64,000 nt of DNA from Bradyrhizobium diazoefficiens (GTDB taxonomy: Bacteria > Pseudomonadota > Alphaproteobacteria > Rhizobiales > Xanthobacteraceae), in NCBI RefSeq assembly GCF_016612535.1, contig NZ_JAENXS010000001.1, positions 1,823,501 to 1,887,500 on the forward strand, read 5' to 3'. A program made the translations under genes and the position numbers. Below the pieces are notes generated by a model, which was not told where the DNA came from, did not search any database, and was given only the letters and a program-made list of their open reading frames with translations. Shown here in pieces: positions 24,110-32,720 of this stretch; the stretch's first letter is position 1; every line of letters begins with the position of its first letter.

Positions 24110-24952
24110 TCAGGCCTGTTTGCCACCCTTCACCAGCTTCAGATGAAAGTCCTCAAATCGCTTTAAAGCCGTGTCCGGGAGCGCTCTTACAACGTTCACA
24201 GGCAGGCCCAACTTCTCCCGTACCCGCTTCGCAAGATCTGACGCCAAAAGCGGGTAATGCTGATCGCCGAGGAGCAAGCAAAAGCCACCCGCCCTGTAAA
24301 CGTCGTTGATGTAGTTCTTAGGCATCATCCTGACGATGAACATCGGCCGCACACCAAAGAACTGCATCATCCGCAGTTTGATCTCAAATTCCGACTGGTC
24401 GATGTAGCCGAGCTGGTTCTTAATTTCGACGCCATATTGGATGCCGTCACGCTCAACCAGGCGATCGAGATTGTGCCGGGTTTCCGTCCATTTTTTCCCG
24501 CTCACTTCTCGCAAATTATCGCTCAAAATCCGAAACCCGGCGCGCGCGAAACCAGCGTCGGCCAGCTGTTCGCCATTATGACCGAGCGCCCTAGTGAAAT
24601 CCGATGCACTGAACTCTCGGATTAATCCCATAGATTCGTTCATCTGGCGATTGGGGTAACGGTGGCGGCGAGGCCGGTAGAAATGAGCGGTCACGTCGTC
24701 GAGCTTTTTCTGCGAAAAGGCAACTGCCCCCTCTGCCTTCAGCTCGTTCAAGCCTCGTTTCGTTATCCAATGAAAATAAGACCGCTCGAGCGCCACCTCG
24801 AGCTGGCGGCCGTAGTACACGACCTCACCTGCATCCTTTCCCAAAAATTCCTTCAGCAATACCTCTTTGACCTGATCAACCTTGGAATCTCGCGGTCGAG
24901 ATTCCACCTCGTCGTCGATGTAGGCCTCCCACTCATAATCTTCATTGGACAT
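24110..24952 (-). CDS. uncharacterised protein with PD-(D/E)XK nuclease-like core
   Basis: Protein of 280 aa that I do not recognise by family. The centre reads HNLDRLVERDGIQYGVEIKNQLGYI, in which D...GVEIKNQ has the spacing of a PD-(D/E)XK endonuclease active site (acidic residue, then E-x-K on a beta strand). It is followed by helix- and strand-forming MMQFFGVRPMFIVRMMP. The N-terminus is acidic and the flanks are rich in Arg/Lys. It stands alone on the minus strand in the lower-GC island beside the tRNA and HTH gene, and no methyltransferase adjoins it. A restriction-like, homing or repair nuclease is possible. Confidence 0.6.
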   Translation of the reverse strand: MSNEDYEWEAYIDDEVESRPRDSKVDQVKEVLLKEFLGKDAGEVVYYGRQLEVALERSYFHWITKRGLNELKAEGAVAFSQKKLDDVTAHFYRPRRHRYPNRQMNESMGLIREFSASDFTRALGHNGEQLADAGFARAGFRILSDNLREVSGKKWTETRHNLDRLVERDGIQYGVEIKNQLGYIDQSEFEIKLRMMQFFGVRPMFIVRMMPKNYINDVYRAGGFCLLLGDQHYPLLASDLAKRVREKLGLPVNVVRALPDTALKRFEDFHLKLVKGGKQA

Positions 24953-25212
24953 TGAGCAGGCCGGATTACGGGCTTACGGTCGAAACCTTAGATTGCTTGA
25001 TATTGAATAACCCCCCGACTTGAAACCACAAAGCCGAATTTCACCAATCGTCGTCCTGGTAGAAGCCAGAGGCCATTGCCCCAGGAAGAAGCTTTGCGAA
25101 GATTGGTGGCCGCCAGCTCGCGCCATCATTCCTCCCTGGGGCAACGGGTCCTGGATCGAAGCTGCGCTTGTCCAGGACGACGACCGTGGCTCGGCCGTCG
25201 ATCCACGCTGAA
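24953..25212. repeat. intergenic region with decayed inverted repeat
   Basis: Nested inverted arms CGTCGTCCTGG...CCAGGACGACG (25050-25182) and TTGCCCCAGG...CCTGGGGCAA (about 25076-25143) show this gap to be a decayed palindromic repeat related to the GTCGTCCCGG family seen at 58155 and 59548. It separates the low-GC island from the APH-like gene, whose stop is at 25213. No gene is visible. Confidence 0.55.
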
Positions 25213-26163
25213 CTAGTCCGCCCAGATCAGTTCCTGAAGCTCGACCAGATCATTCGCCTTGTCCTGCCAGCCCTCGATGCAGACGTGGCTGTTGAGGTCG
25301 CTGGCAGAGTGCAACAACATCAAAGCCATCAGCCGCCGCTTGAGCGCATAGTCCGGCTTCGCATAGCCAAAGCCTTCGAGCAGGCTGCGCACCCTCCCCG
25401 GCCGGCCGGCCGCCATGAAGGCGCTGGGGCCGAGCAGATCGTAGTCGCGCCATCCCGCCCTGACGTCGCCGAAATCGAACAGGCCGGCGAGCGACCAGTC
25501 ATCATCGTGGCAGGCGAGCAAGAAGTTCTCGGGAATGTATTCGCCGATCAGGATCACCGGCGGCGCGTCCATCGGAATGAGTTTTGCGGCGTCGCGCAGG
25601 AGGTCGTCGAGGCCAGCGAGGAATTTCGGCGCGAGGCCGAGACGTTCATGCCGCGCCTTGCAGCCCTGCATCTGCGTGCGCATGAACGCATCCCAGCGTG
25701 GCTCGATTGTTTCGAGCGGACCGAGCGGCGCGCGTTGCACGGCGGCAATGGTCTCGCCGATCTGGCGCAGCAGGCGCTCCTTCTGCGCTTCCGGCAATGA
25801 CGGCCAGACCTCCGAGCCGAGCGTGCCGGCGAGCCGCGTGATGATCAGATAAGGCCAGCCGTCGCACATCCCTTCCGCGACGATCTCGGGCATCGGCAGA
25901 TGCAGGCGGCCCTTGAGCTGCGTCAGCGAGCCGCGCTCAGAGACGAATTGCGCGCGCAGCAGCGGCGGGAAGATCTTCAGGATCAAGCGATCGCCGAAGC
26001 CGACGACGAGATTGGTGCCGGTCGCGAATACATGCGGCGCGCCGATATCGACGCCATGGCTGCGCGCGATGTCGATCGCGATCGGCAGCCATTGCGGCGG
26101 ATCGGAGCGAAAGGCGCGGAAGGCTTGCGCGTCGGCGAAAGCCGGCAATGGAGCGATGGTCAT
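25213..26163 (-). CDS. aminoglycoside phosphotransferase (APH) family kinase-like protein
   Basis: Kinase-fold protein of 316 aa. The nucleotide lobe has GTNLVVGFGDRLILKIFPP, with a lysine in the expected strand. The metal-binding motif LFDFGDVRAG corresponds to the DFG-like segment. The catalytic loop, normally HGDLxPxN, here reads ILIGEYIPENFLL: the His is replaced by Ile and the catalytic Asp by Glu, while the Asn is kept. Related HTE-type loops exist in hygromycin-kinase-like proteins, so it may still be active. The substrate is unknown and an antibiotic-resistance role should not be assumed. Confidence 0.8.
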   Translation of the reverse strand: MTIAPLPAFADAQAFRAFRSDPPQWLPIAIDIARSHGVDIGAPHVFATGTNLVVGFGDRLILKIFPPLLRAQFVSERGSLTQLKGRLHLPMPEIVAEGMCDGWPYLIITRLAGTLGSEVWPSLPEAQKERLLRQIGETIAAVQRAPLGPLETIEPRWDAFMRTQMQGCKARHERLGLAPKFLAGLDDLLRDAAKLIPMDAPPVILIGEYIPENFLLACHDDDWSLAGLFDFGDVRAGWRDYDLLGPSAFMAAGRPGRVRSLLEGFGYAKPDYALKRRLMALMLLHSASDLNSHVCIEGWQDKANDLVELQELIWAD

Positions 26164-26188
26164 CGGCGCAAGCCCAGCAAACGGTGCA

Positions 26189-26308
26189 CCTCTCCCGCCT
26201 GCGGGAGAGGTCGCGCCGAAGGCGCGGGTGAGGGTTCTCTCCTCTTGAGGGTTCTCGATTGCGGAGGCACCCTCTCCCCAGCCCTCCCCCGCAGGCGGGG
26301 GAGGGAGC
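26189..26308. repeat. two-hairpin GC-rich palindromic repeat (family B)
   Basis: Hairpins CCTCTCCCGC/GCGGGAGAGG (about 26189-26210) and CCTCCCCCGC/GCGGGGGAGG (about 26283-26306) flank the shared spacer (GTCGCGCCGAAGGCGCGGGT, then ACCCTCTCCCC). It lies between two genes read in the same direction. Its left half is nearly identical to the copy at 39840. Confidence 0.88.
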
Positions 26309-26349
26309 GCACCTCGCTCGCGGTTGCAGCGATATCTGATCGCAACATG

Positions 26350-27672
26350 CTACCGCTCCGGGCTGGCGCGCTCGAACTGGCGCAGCAGCTTGTTGCCGCG
26401 TTCGACCGCGGCATCGAGCGCGGCTTGCGCGCTCTTGTGGCCGGCGAAGGCCTGCTCCAGCTCCTCCTCGATCGCGCCGCGGATCAGGTTGAAGGAGCCG
26501 AGCCTAATGCCCTTCGAGTTCTCGGTCGGCGGGTGCAGCGTGATCTCCTCGAACGAGATCGCCGAGCCCGGATTGCGCTCGTAAAAGCCTTGCGCGCGCG
26601 TCAGCTCGAAGGCGGCACGGGTGATCGGCAAGTACCCGGTGTTCTGGTGCCAAGCGGCCTGCACGCCGGGCTGCGACAGATAGGCGAAGAACCGCGCCAC
26701 GCCTCTGTACTCCTCGCGCGGCCGGTCGCGCAGCACCCACAGCGTGGCGCCGCCGATGATCGAATTCTGCGGCGCGCCCTTCACGTCGGGCCAGTACGGC
26801 ATCATGCCGTAGCCGATCTCGAACTTCGAATTCGCCTTGATGTCGGCGCGCGTCGCCGAGGAGCCGATGAAGATGCCGCATTCGCCGTTCTGGAAACGCG
26901 GCTCGGCCGCTTGTCCCCGGCCGCTGTAGTCGAACAGTTTTGTCTTTTGCCATTCGGCGAGCTGAGCGACGTGTTTGACCACGACCGGATTGTTGATGGT
27001 CAATTCCGCATCGAGGCCGGCAAAGCCATTCGCGCGCGTGGCCAGCGGCAGATTGTGAAACGCCGATAAATTCTCGATATGGATCCAGGACGGCCAGGAC
27101 GTGGTGAAACCGCACACCGCACCGCGCTCGCGCAGGCGCTTTGCGGTAAGCCCGAGCTCGGGCCAGGTCTTCGGCGGCGTCTCCGGATCGAGGCCGGCGT
27201 CGCGGAACATGGTCTTGTTGTAATAGAGGATCGGCGTCGACGAGTTGAACGGGAACGACAGCAGATTGCCGCTCGCATCGGTGTAATAGCCGGAGACCGC
27301 CGGCAGATAGTCGTTGAGCGAGAACGGCTCGCCCATGTCGCGCATCAGGCTGTACACCGGATAGATCGCGCCCTTGGCCGCGGTCATGGTGGCGGTGGCG
27401 ACCTCGTTGACCTGGACGATCGCGGGCTGGCTGCGCGAGCGGAAGGCGAAGATCGCAGCCGTCACCGTCTCGGTATAATTGCCCTTGTAAGCAGGCACGA
27501 TCCGGTAATCGGACTGCGAGGCGTTGAAGTCGGAGGCGAGCTTCTCGAGCTGCTTGCCGAGCTCGCCCGACATGGCGTGCCACAGCGCGATGTCGGTGGC
27601 GGCATGCGCCTGCGAACCCAGGATGAGGGCCAAGGTGGCGGCGGCCTGCAAAAGGCGCAATGCTAAAGTCAC
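26350..27672 (-). CDS. UgpB-like ABC transporter substrate-binding protein, orphan
   Basis: Periplasmic protein of about 440 aa in the glycerol-3-phosphate-binding family. The N-terminus TLALRLLQAAATLALILGSQAHAA is a signal peptide. The mature protein starts TDIALWHAMSGELGKQLEKLASDFN as UgpB does, with later SFPFNSSTPILYYNKTMF and FGEIG-type segments (FEIGYGMMPYWPD). GTG 27672 is chosen for its GGGAAGAG upstream and family length; an in-frame ATG lies at 27732. Permease and ATPase genes are absent on both sides. It is divergent from the TRAP-binding-protein/kinase operon, so it might be a sensor or serve a distant transporter. Confidence 0.85.
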   Translation of the reverse strand: MTLALRLLQAAATLALILGSQAHAATDIALWHAMSGELGKQLEKLASDFNASQSDYRIVPAYKGNYTETVTAAIFAFRSRSQPAIVQVNEVATATMTAAKGAIYPVYSLMRDMGEPFSLNDYLPAVSGYYTDASGNLLSFPFNSSTPILYYNKTMFRDAGLDPETPPKTWPELGLTAKRLRERGAVCGFTTSWPSWIHIENLSAFHNLPLATRANGFAGLDAELTINNPVVVKHVAQLAEWQKTKLFDYSGRGQAAEPRFQNGECGIFIGSSATRADIKANSKFEIGYGMMPYWPDVKGAPQNSIIGGATLWVLRDRPREEYRGVARFFAYLSQPGVQAAWHQNTGYLPITRAAFELTRAQGFYERNPGSAISFEEITLHPPTENSKGIRLGSFNLIRGAIEEELEQAFAGHKSAQAALDAAVERGNKLLRQFERASPER

Positions 27673-27875
27673 GATGGCTCTTCCCGTCTTGCGCGGCAAA
27701 AAGGCGACTATACCCTGCTTAAGGCGCGGCATTGGCGGATTCAACCGGGAATGAAGGCGGCACGCGGCGCACAATCGCTGGGTCGCCCCGAGCGGGATAG
27801 CCTTCCCTTGACCATCTGCTAGATTGCATTGAACCTTTTTGCTTCGCCATAGACTCCCTCTCTGAGGGGTTGAGT

Positions 27876-28886
27876 GTGCCAGTGCTAAACCGTGCCGAAC
27901 TCTCGCGGACCGGGATGATCTTCGTCGCGCTTCTGCTCGCCACGTTCGCGTTCGGCGTGTGCGCGACGGGCGCCGTTGCGCGCGAATTCCGCGCCGCCGA
28001 CACCCAGACCGAGGATTACCCGACCGTCCAGGCGCTGCGCTATATGGGCGCGCTCATTGCCGAGCGCACCGGCGGCCGGCACGAGATCAAGGTGTTTCAC
28101 TCCCGCCAGCTCGGCGAGGAGAAGGAGACGATCGAGCAGACCCGCGCCGGCGCGATCGACCTCAACCGGACCAACGTGGCCCTGATCGGCAATTTCGTTC
28201 CGGCGATGAACGTGCTCGCGATGCCGTTCCTGTTCCGGTCCATCGAGCACATGCAGAAGGTGCTGGACGGGCCGATCGGCAACGAAATCCTCGGCAGCTT
28301 CGAGCCCTACGGCTTCGTCGGGCTCGCCTTCTACGATTCCGGGGCGCGGTCGATCTACAATGCTGTCCGTCCCGTGAAGGGCATCGCCGACCTCAACGGC
28401 CTGCGGATCCGGGTGCAGCAATCGGAGTTGATGAGCGAGATGATCCGTTCGCTCGGCGCCGAGCCGGTCGAATTGCCCTATGGGCAGGTACTCACGGGGC
28501 TCGCGACCGGCCTGATCGACGGCGCCGAAAATAACTGGCCATCCTTCGTGACGACAGATCATTACAAATATGCCAGCTTTTACACCCTGACCGAGCACAC
28601 GATGAGCCCGGAGGTGCTGGTGATCTCGCTCAAGGCGTGGCGAAGCCTTTCGGCCGACGACCAGCAAATTTTCCGCGAGGCCGCGGCGCGCTCGAGCCTC
28701 TTCATGCGCGAGAAGTGGCGCGACCTCGAGGAGCAGTCGCAGCGCAAGGCCGAGGCCGCTGGCGTCACCATCGTCAGGGAGATTGACCGCAAGCCGTTCG
28801 AGGACGCGATGGTTCCGATCTACACCAGGGCCGCGCGGGACCCGCCCGCGGCCGCGCTGATCGAACGCATTCGCAAGGTGGAGTGA
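27876..28886 (+). CDS. TRAP transporter solute-binding protein (DctP family)
   Basis: Periplasmic C4-dicarboxylate/sugar-acid-binding protein of 336 aa. A signal peptide (IFVALLLATFAFGVCATGAVA) precedes the mature REFRAADTQTEDYPTVQ. The ligand-binding arginine is in LNGLRIRVQQSELM, and the family motif PYGQVLTGLATGLIDGAENNW is intact. GTG 27876 follows GAGGGG by six bases. No DctQ/DctM membrane genes are present. Instead its stop overlaps the start of a histidine kinase (GTGA at 28883-28886), implying that the binding protein presents ligand to the kinase rather than to a transporter. Confidence 0.88.
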   Translation: MPVLNRAELSRTGMIFVALLLATFAFGVCATGAVAREFRAADTQTEDYPTVQALRYMGALIAERTGGRHEIKVFHSRQLGEEKETIEQTRAGAIDLNRTNVALIGNFVPAMNVLAMPFLFRSIEHMQKVLDGPIGNEILGSFEPYGFVGLAFYDSGARSIYNAVRPVKGIADLNGLRIRVQQSELMSEMIRSLGAEPVELPYGQVLTGLATGLIDGAENNWPSFVTTDHYKYASFYTLTEHTMSPEVLVISLKAWRSLSADDQQIFREAAARSSLFMREKWRDLEEQSQRKAEAAGVTIVREIDRKPFEDAMVPIYTRAARDPPAAALIERIRKVE

Positions 28887-30970
28887 CGTCACTGGCTGCA
28901 CCCGGACACAGCGAGGTCGCAGACCGGCCGCCCGGCCCGATCGGGCGGCTACGCGTGCGCCTCGTCGGCGTGCTGCGGGCGGTGCCGATCCGCTGGCGCA
29001 TCCTGTCGATCGCGGCGCTGAACTCGGCCGTCGTGATCGTGCTGGTCGCGATGATCTGGAACGGCGCGCAGGTGCTGGGCTCGGCCTGGGACGACGTGCG
29101 CCAGGTGCGAGAGTCTGATCGAATTTTGGCACTGCTCGAAAGCGAGACCGGGCGGCTCCAGAACCTGATCCACCGCTACATCAACCAGCCGAGCCCGGAC
29201 CTGTTCGCCGAGATCCTGCTGCTGCGCGAGGCCGTGCTGGGCACGCTGACCGACCGCGCCGCCAAGGATCCGATGCTGTCGGGCTCGGTCGAGGAGCTCG
29301 AGCGCACCACCGACCGCTTCCTCAACGGTTTTGGCGAACTGCGCAGCGTGCAGGCGACGATCGCCAAGACCTATGAGGAGCAGGTGCAGGGCCCGGCCAA
29401 GGACATGGCGGGCCTCTACTCCATCATCGAGGGCGCCACCGGCCATCGCGACGCGCTGATCTGGCCGTCGCTCGGCAAGTCGCGCGAGGCCTTCACCGCG
29501 ATGCTGGTGGCGGCCAATTCCTATTATCTGTCGCTGTCGCCGGGGGCAGCCGACGATGCCCGTCGCAACACCGAGACGATCGAGACCACCATCCCGGTCA
29601 TGATCGACCTTGCCGACAACGACCTCCAGCGCATGGCGCTGCAAAAGCTCGGCGCCCGCACGATGGCGCTGCGCGTGGGCTTTGCAAAGCTGTCGGAGCA
29701 GCTGACCAACCGCACCGAATTGCTGCGCAACACCATCGACGCCAGCCAGGCCGAGGCGATCGGCGCCATCGACGACCTCTCGACAAAAATGCGCCAGCGC
29801 GAGCAGAAGGCGCAGGAGACGTTCGACCGCACGCTGGCCGACATTTCACGGCGGGTGCTGTCGATCGCGGTGATCTTCCTCGGCATCATCCTCAGCGCCG
29901 GCGTGCTGATCGCGCTGTCGATCCGACTGCCGCTGCAGCAGATCATGGCTGCGATGCGCGCGATCACGCTCGGCGATCTCGGCCGCGAGGTGCAGGGCAC
30001 GCAAGCGCGCGACGAGGTCGGGGCCATGGCGCGCGCGGTCGAAGTGTTCCGCGAGAATGCGATCGCGAAGCGCGAGACCGAGGACGAGTTGCGCGCGTCC
30101 AAGGAGAAGGCCGAGAGCGCGCTGCTCGAGCTCAATGCCGCGCAGCAGAATCTGATCGACGCCGAGCGGCTCGCCGCGCTCGGCGGCCTCGTCGCCGGCG
30201 TCGCGCATGAGGTCAACAACCCGATCGGCATCAGCCTGACCGTTGCTTCCAGCTTCGCCCGGCGCAGCGAAATCTTCGAGGCCCAGATCAAGGGCGACGG
30301 GGGCTTGCGCCGCTCGCAGCTCGAAGAATTCGTGGCCTCCTCGCGCGACGCCTCGCAGCAGCTCGTTGCCAACCTCACCCGCGCCGGCGAGCTGATCCAG
30401 TCGTTCAAGCAGGTCGCGGTCGATCGGTCCCACGCCGAGCGGCGGCAATTCTCGTTGAGCGAAGCCACCGACCAGATCATCGCGAGCCTGCGGCCCGTGC
30501 TGAAGCGCTCGCCGACCACGCTTCAGGTCGACGTGCCCGAGGGGCTGCTGCTCGACGGCTATCCCGGCTCCTATGGCCAGATCCTGACCAATCTGTTCCT
30601 CAATGCCGCCAACCACGCCTTCGCCGACGGGCGCGCCGGCACCATCACGATTTCGGCGCGGCCGCGCGGCGCCGAGGACATCGAGATCATCTTTGCCGAT
30701 GACGGGGCCGGCATGACCCCCGACGTGCAACGCCAAGCCTTTGACCCGTTCTTTACCACAAGGCGCAATGAAGGTGGCACGGGACTCGGGCTGCATATCG
30801 TCTATAACCTCGTCACCCAGCAGCTCGGCGGGCGGATGATGCTGGAATCCAAGCTGGGACAAGGCACCACTTTTCGGATTATCATGCCGCGGATCGCCAA
30901 GGGCGGCGCGCCAAGCACAGAAAGCGACGGGACTTCGCAATGGCCGAACAGGACGATGTCCTCCACCTGA
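28883..30970 (+). CDS. membrane sensor histidine kinase with long periplasmic domain
   Basis: Inner-membrane kinase of 695 aa. TM1 lies near 40-62 (ILSIAALNSAVVIVLVAMIW) and a mostly helical periplasmic region extends to about 325. TM2 is VLSIAVIFLGIILSAGVLIAL, followed by a HAMP linker (IRLPLQQIMAAMRAITLGDLG) and a coiled segment. The HisKA dimerisation domain has the phospho-acceptor H442 in LVAGVAHEVNNPIG, the HPK4-type box. The HATPase has N (LNAANHAF), DDGAGM and GGTGLGLHI boxes. It overlaps the TRAP binding-protein gene by four bases, and the next kinase begins 30 bases before its stop. A dicarboxylate-sensing DctB-like role is plausible. Confidence 0.9.
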   Translation: MTSLAAPGHSEVADRPPGPIGRLRVRLVGVLRAVPIRWRILSIAALNSAVVIVLVAMIWNGAQVLGSAWDDVRQVRESDRILALLESETGRLQNLIHRYINQPSPDLFAEILLLREAVLGTLTDRAAKDPMLSGSVEELERTTDRFLNGFGELRSVQATIAKTYEEQVQGPAKDMAGLYSIIEGATGHRDALIWPSLGKSREAFTAMLVAANSYYLSLSPGAADDARRNTETIETTIPVMIDLADNDLQRMALQKLGARTMALRVGFAKLSEQLTNRTELLRNTIDASQAEAIGAIDDLSTKMRQREQKAQETFDRTLADISRRVLSIAVIFLGIILSAGVLIALSIRLPLQQIMAAMRAITLGDLGREVQGTQARDEVGAMARAVEVFRENAIAKRETEDELRASKEKAESALLELNAAQQNLIDAERLAALGGLVAGVAHEVNNPIGISLTVASSFARRSEIFEAQIKGDGGLRRSQLEEFVASSRDASQQLVANLTRAGELIQSFKQVAVDRSHAERRQFSLSEATDQIIASLRPVLKRSPTTLQVDVPEGLLLDGYPGSYGQILTNLFLNAANHAFADGRAGTITISARPRGAEDIEIIFADDGAGMTPDVQRQAFDPFFTTRRNEGGTGLGLHIVYNLVTQQLGGRMMLESKLGQGTTFRIIMPRIAKGGAPSTESDGTSQWPNRTMSST

Positions 30971-32685
30971 TCGACGATACCGGTACCGCGTCGGAGGATA
31001 TTAACGCCCGGAAATGGAAGATCGCTGTCATTGACGACGATCCGGCCGTGCATGACGGCACCCGCTTCGCGCTCTCCGACTACACCCTCAACGGGCAGGG
31101 CCTGGAAATCCTCACCGCCCATTCCGCGGCGGAAGGTCGCAAACTGATGGCGGAGCACGGCGACATCGCCGCGGTGCTGCTCGACGTCATCATGGAGACC
31201 GACGTCGCCGGCCTCGATCTGGTCGAATATATCCGCAACGAGCTCAAGAACGAGACCGTGCGCATCATCCTGCGCACGGGCCAGCCCGGCCAGGCGCCCG
31301 AGCGGCGCGTGATCGTTCAGTACGACATCAACGACTACAAGGCCAAGACCGAGCTCACCGCCGACAAGCTGTTCACCTCGCTGACCGCGGCGCTGCGCTC
31401 CTACCAGCAGCTCGAGCGCATGGTGCAGACGCGGCGCGGGCTCGAGATCATCATCGATGCCGCTTCCACGCTGTACGACTTCAAGTCGATGCAGCGGCTC
31501 GCCGAGGGCGTGCTGACCCAGCTCGCCTCGCTGCTCAATGTCGATTGCGCCGGCATCCTGGTTTTGCGCGACAATGGCGGCGTCGATCCCGAGCTCTCGG
31601 TGCTCGCAGGCAGCGGCTGCTACAGCCGCTTCATCGGCACGACCTCGTCGAAGGCGCTCGACCCCGATTTGCGCGCGATGGTGGAGGCCGCCTTCCAGGG
31701 CCGCAAGAACGAATTCGCCGACCACCGCAGCGTGATTTACTTGCGCACCGGCTCTGGTCGCGAGGTCGTGGTGCTGCTGCAGGCCGAGCGCGAGCTGTCG
31801 CAAACCGATCGCTCGCTGGTCGAGATCTTCTCCAGCCGGCTCTCGATCGCCTTCGACAACGTGATCCTGTACCAGCAGCTCCAGGACGCCAACACCCAGC
31901 TGGAAGACCGCGTCGCCCAACGCACCCGCGCGCTGATGCAGGCCAACCGCCGGCTGTCGGCGCAATGGTTGCGGCTGCAGCGCGCCAACGGCTTCAAGAA
32001 CGAGATTCTCGGCACCGTCGCGCACGACCTCAAGAACCCGCTCGGCGTCATCCTCGGCCGCACCGAGATGCTGAAGGAGCTGATCTCGACCGGCGCCTCG
32101 GCGAGCGGCGTGGTCGCCCAGGTCGATCATATCCGCGACGCCACCAAGCGCCTGACCACGATGGTCGATCATCTGATCTCGGACGCGATGGCGGATGCCT
32201 TCGACATCACCATCCGCCGCGAGCCGGTCGACGTCGCAGCGCTGGTCAAGGAGGTCGCCGAGGCCAACCAGCCGCTCGCGGTCAACAAGCAGCAGGCCAT
32301 CCACGTCACCGCGCCGGCCAACATCGTCACCATGTGCGACACCGACCGCATCCGCGAAGCCATCGACAACCTCATCAGCAACGCCATCAAATACTCGCCG
32401 ATCGGCGGCAAGATCACCGTTGTAGTGACCCATGAGGGCCATGACACCATCATCCGCGTCAGCGACGAGGGCGCCGGCCTGTCGCCGGAGGATCTCGGCC
32501 GCCTGTTCGGCCGGTTCCAGCGGTTATCCGCAAAACCGACGGCAGGCGAGAGTTCGACGGGGCTTGGGTTGTCCATCGTCAAGCGTATTATCGACATGCA
32601 TGGCGGCGAGGTGACCGCCGACAGCGACGGCCCGGGCAAGGGATCGACCTTCACCATCAGCCTGCCCGCGACCGAACTGCCGTGA
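30940..32685 (+). CDS. cytoplasmic hybrid kinase: receiver + DUF3369 + histidine kinase
   Basis: Soluble signalling protein of 581 aa with an inverted order. An N-terminal receiver (about 25-150) has D82 in VLLDVIMETD. A DUF3369 GAF-like sensory domain (about 165-330) follows, then a coiled segment. The HisKA domain has H362 in LGTVAHDLKNPLG, and the C-terminal HATPase has NLISNAIKYSP, DEGAGL and GLGLSIVK. A receiver before a kinase suggests it takes a phosphate from the upstream membrane kinase and relays it to the following response regulator. It overlaps the upstream gene by 31 bases. Confidence 0.9.
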   Translation: MAEQDDVLHLIDDTGTASEDINARKWKIAVIDDDPAVHDGTRFALSDYTLNGQGLEILTAHSAAEGRKLMAEHGDIAAVLLDVIMETDVAGLDLVEYIRNELKNETVRIILRTGQPGQAPERRVIVQYDINDYKAKTELTADKLFTSLTAALRSYQQLERMVQTRRGLEIIIDAASTLYDFKSMQRLAEGVLTQLASLLNVDCAGILVLRDNGGVDPELSVLAGSGCYSRFIGTTSSKALDPDLRAMVEAAFQGRKNEFADHRSVIYLRTGSGREVVVLLQAERELSQTDRSLVEIFSSRLSIAFDNVILYQQLQDANTQLEDRVAQRTRALMQANRRLSAQWLRLQRANGFKNEILGTVAHDLKNPLGVILGRTEMLKELISTGASASGVVAQVDHIRDATKRLTTMVDHLISDAMADAFDITIRREPVDVAALVKEVAEANQPLAVNKQQAIHVTAPANIVTMCDTDRIREAIDNLISNAIKYSPIGGKITVVVTHEGHDTIIRVSDEGAGLSPEDLGRLFGRFQRLSAKPTAGESSTGLGLSIVKRIIDMHGGEVTADSDGPGKGSTFTISLPATELP

Positions 32686-32720
32686 TTTGAGGATCGATAT
32701 CTGCGGGATGCTGAAGTGAC

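Noticed and set aside
25213-26163. Aminoglycoside resistance gene
   Set aside because: Only the fold family is supported; the catalytic loop is altered and nothing in context suggests resistance.
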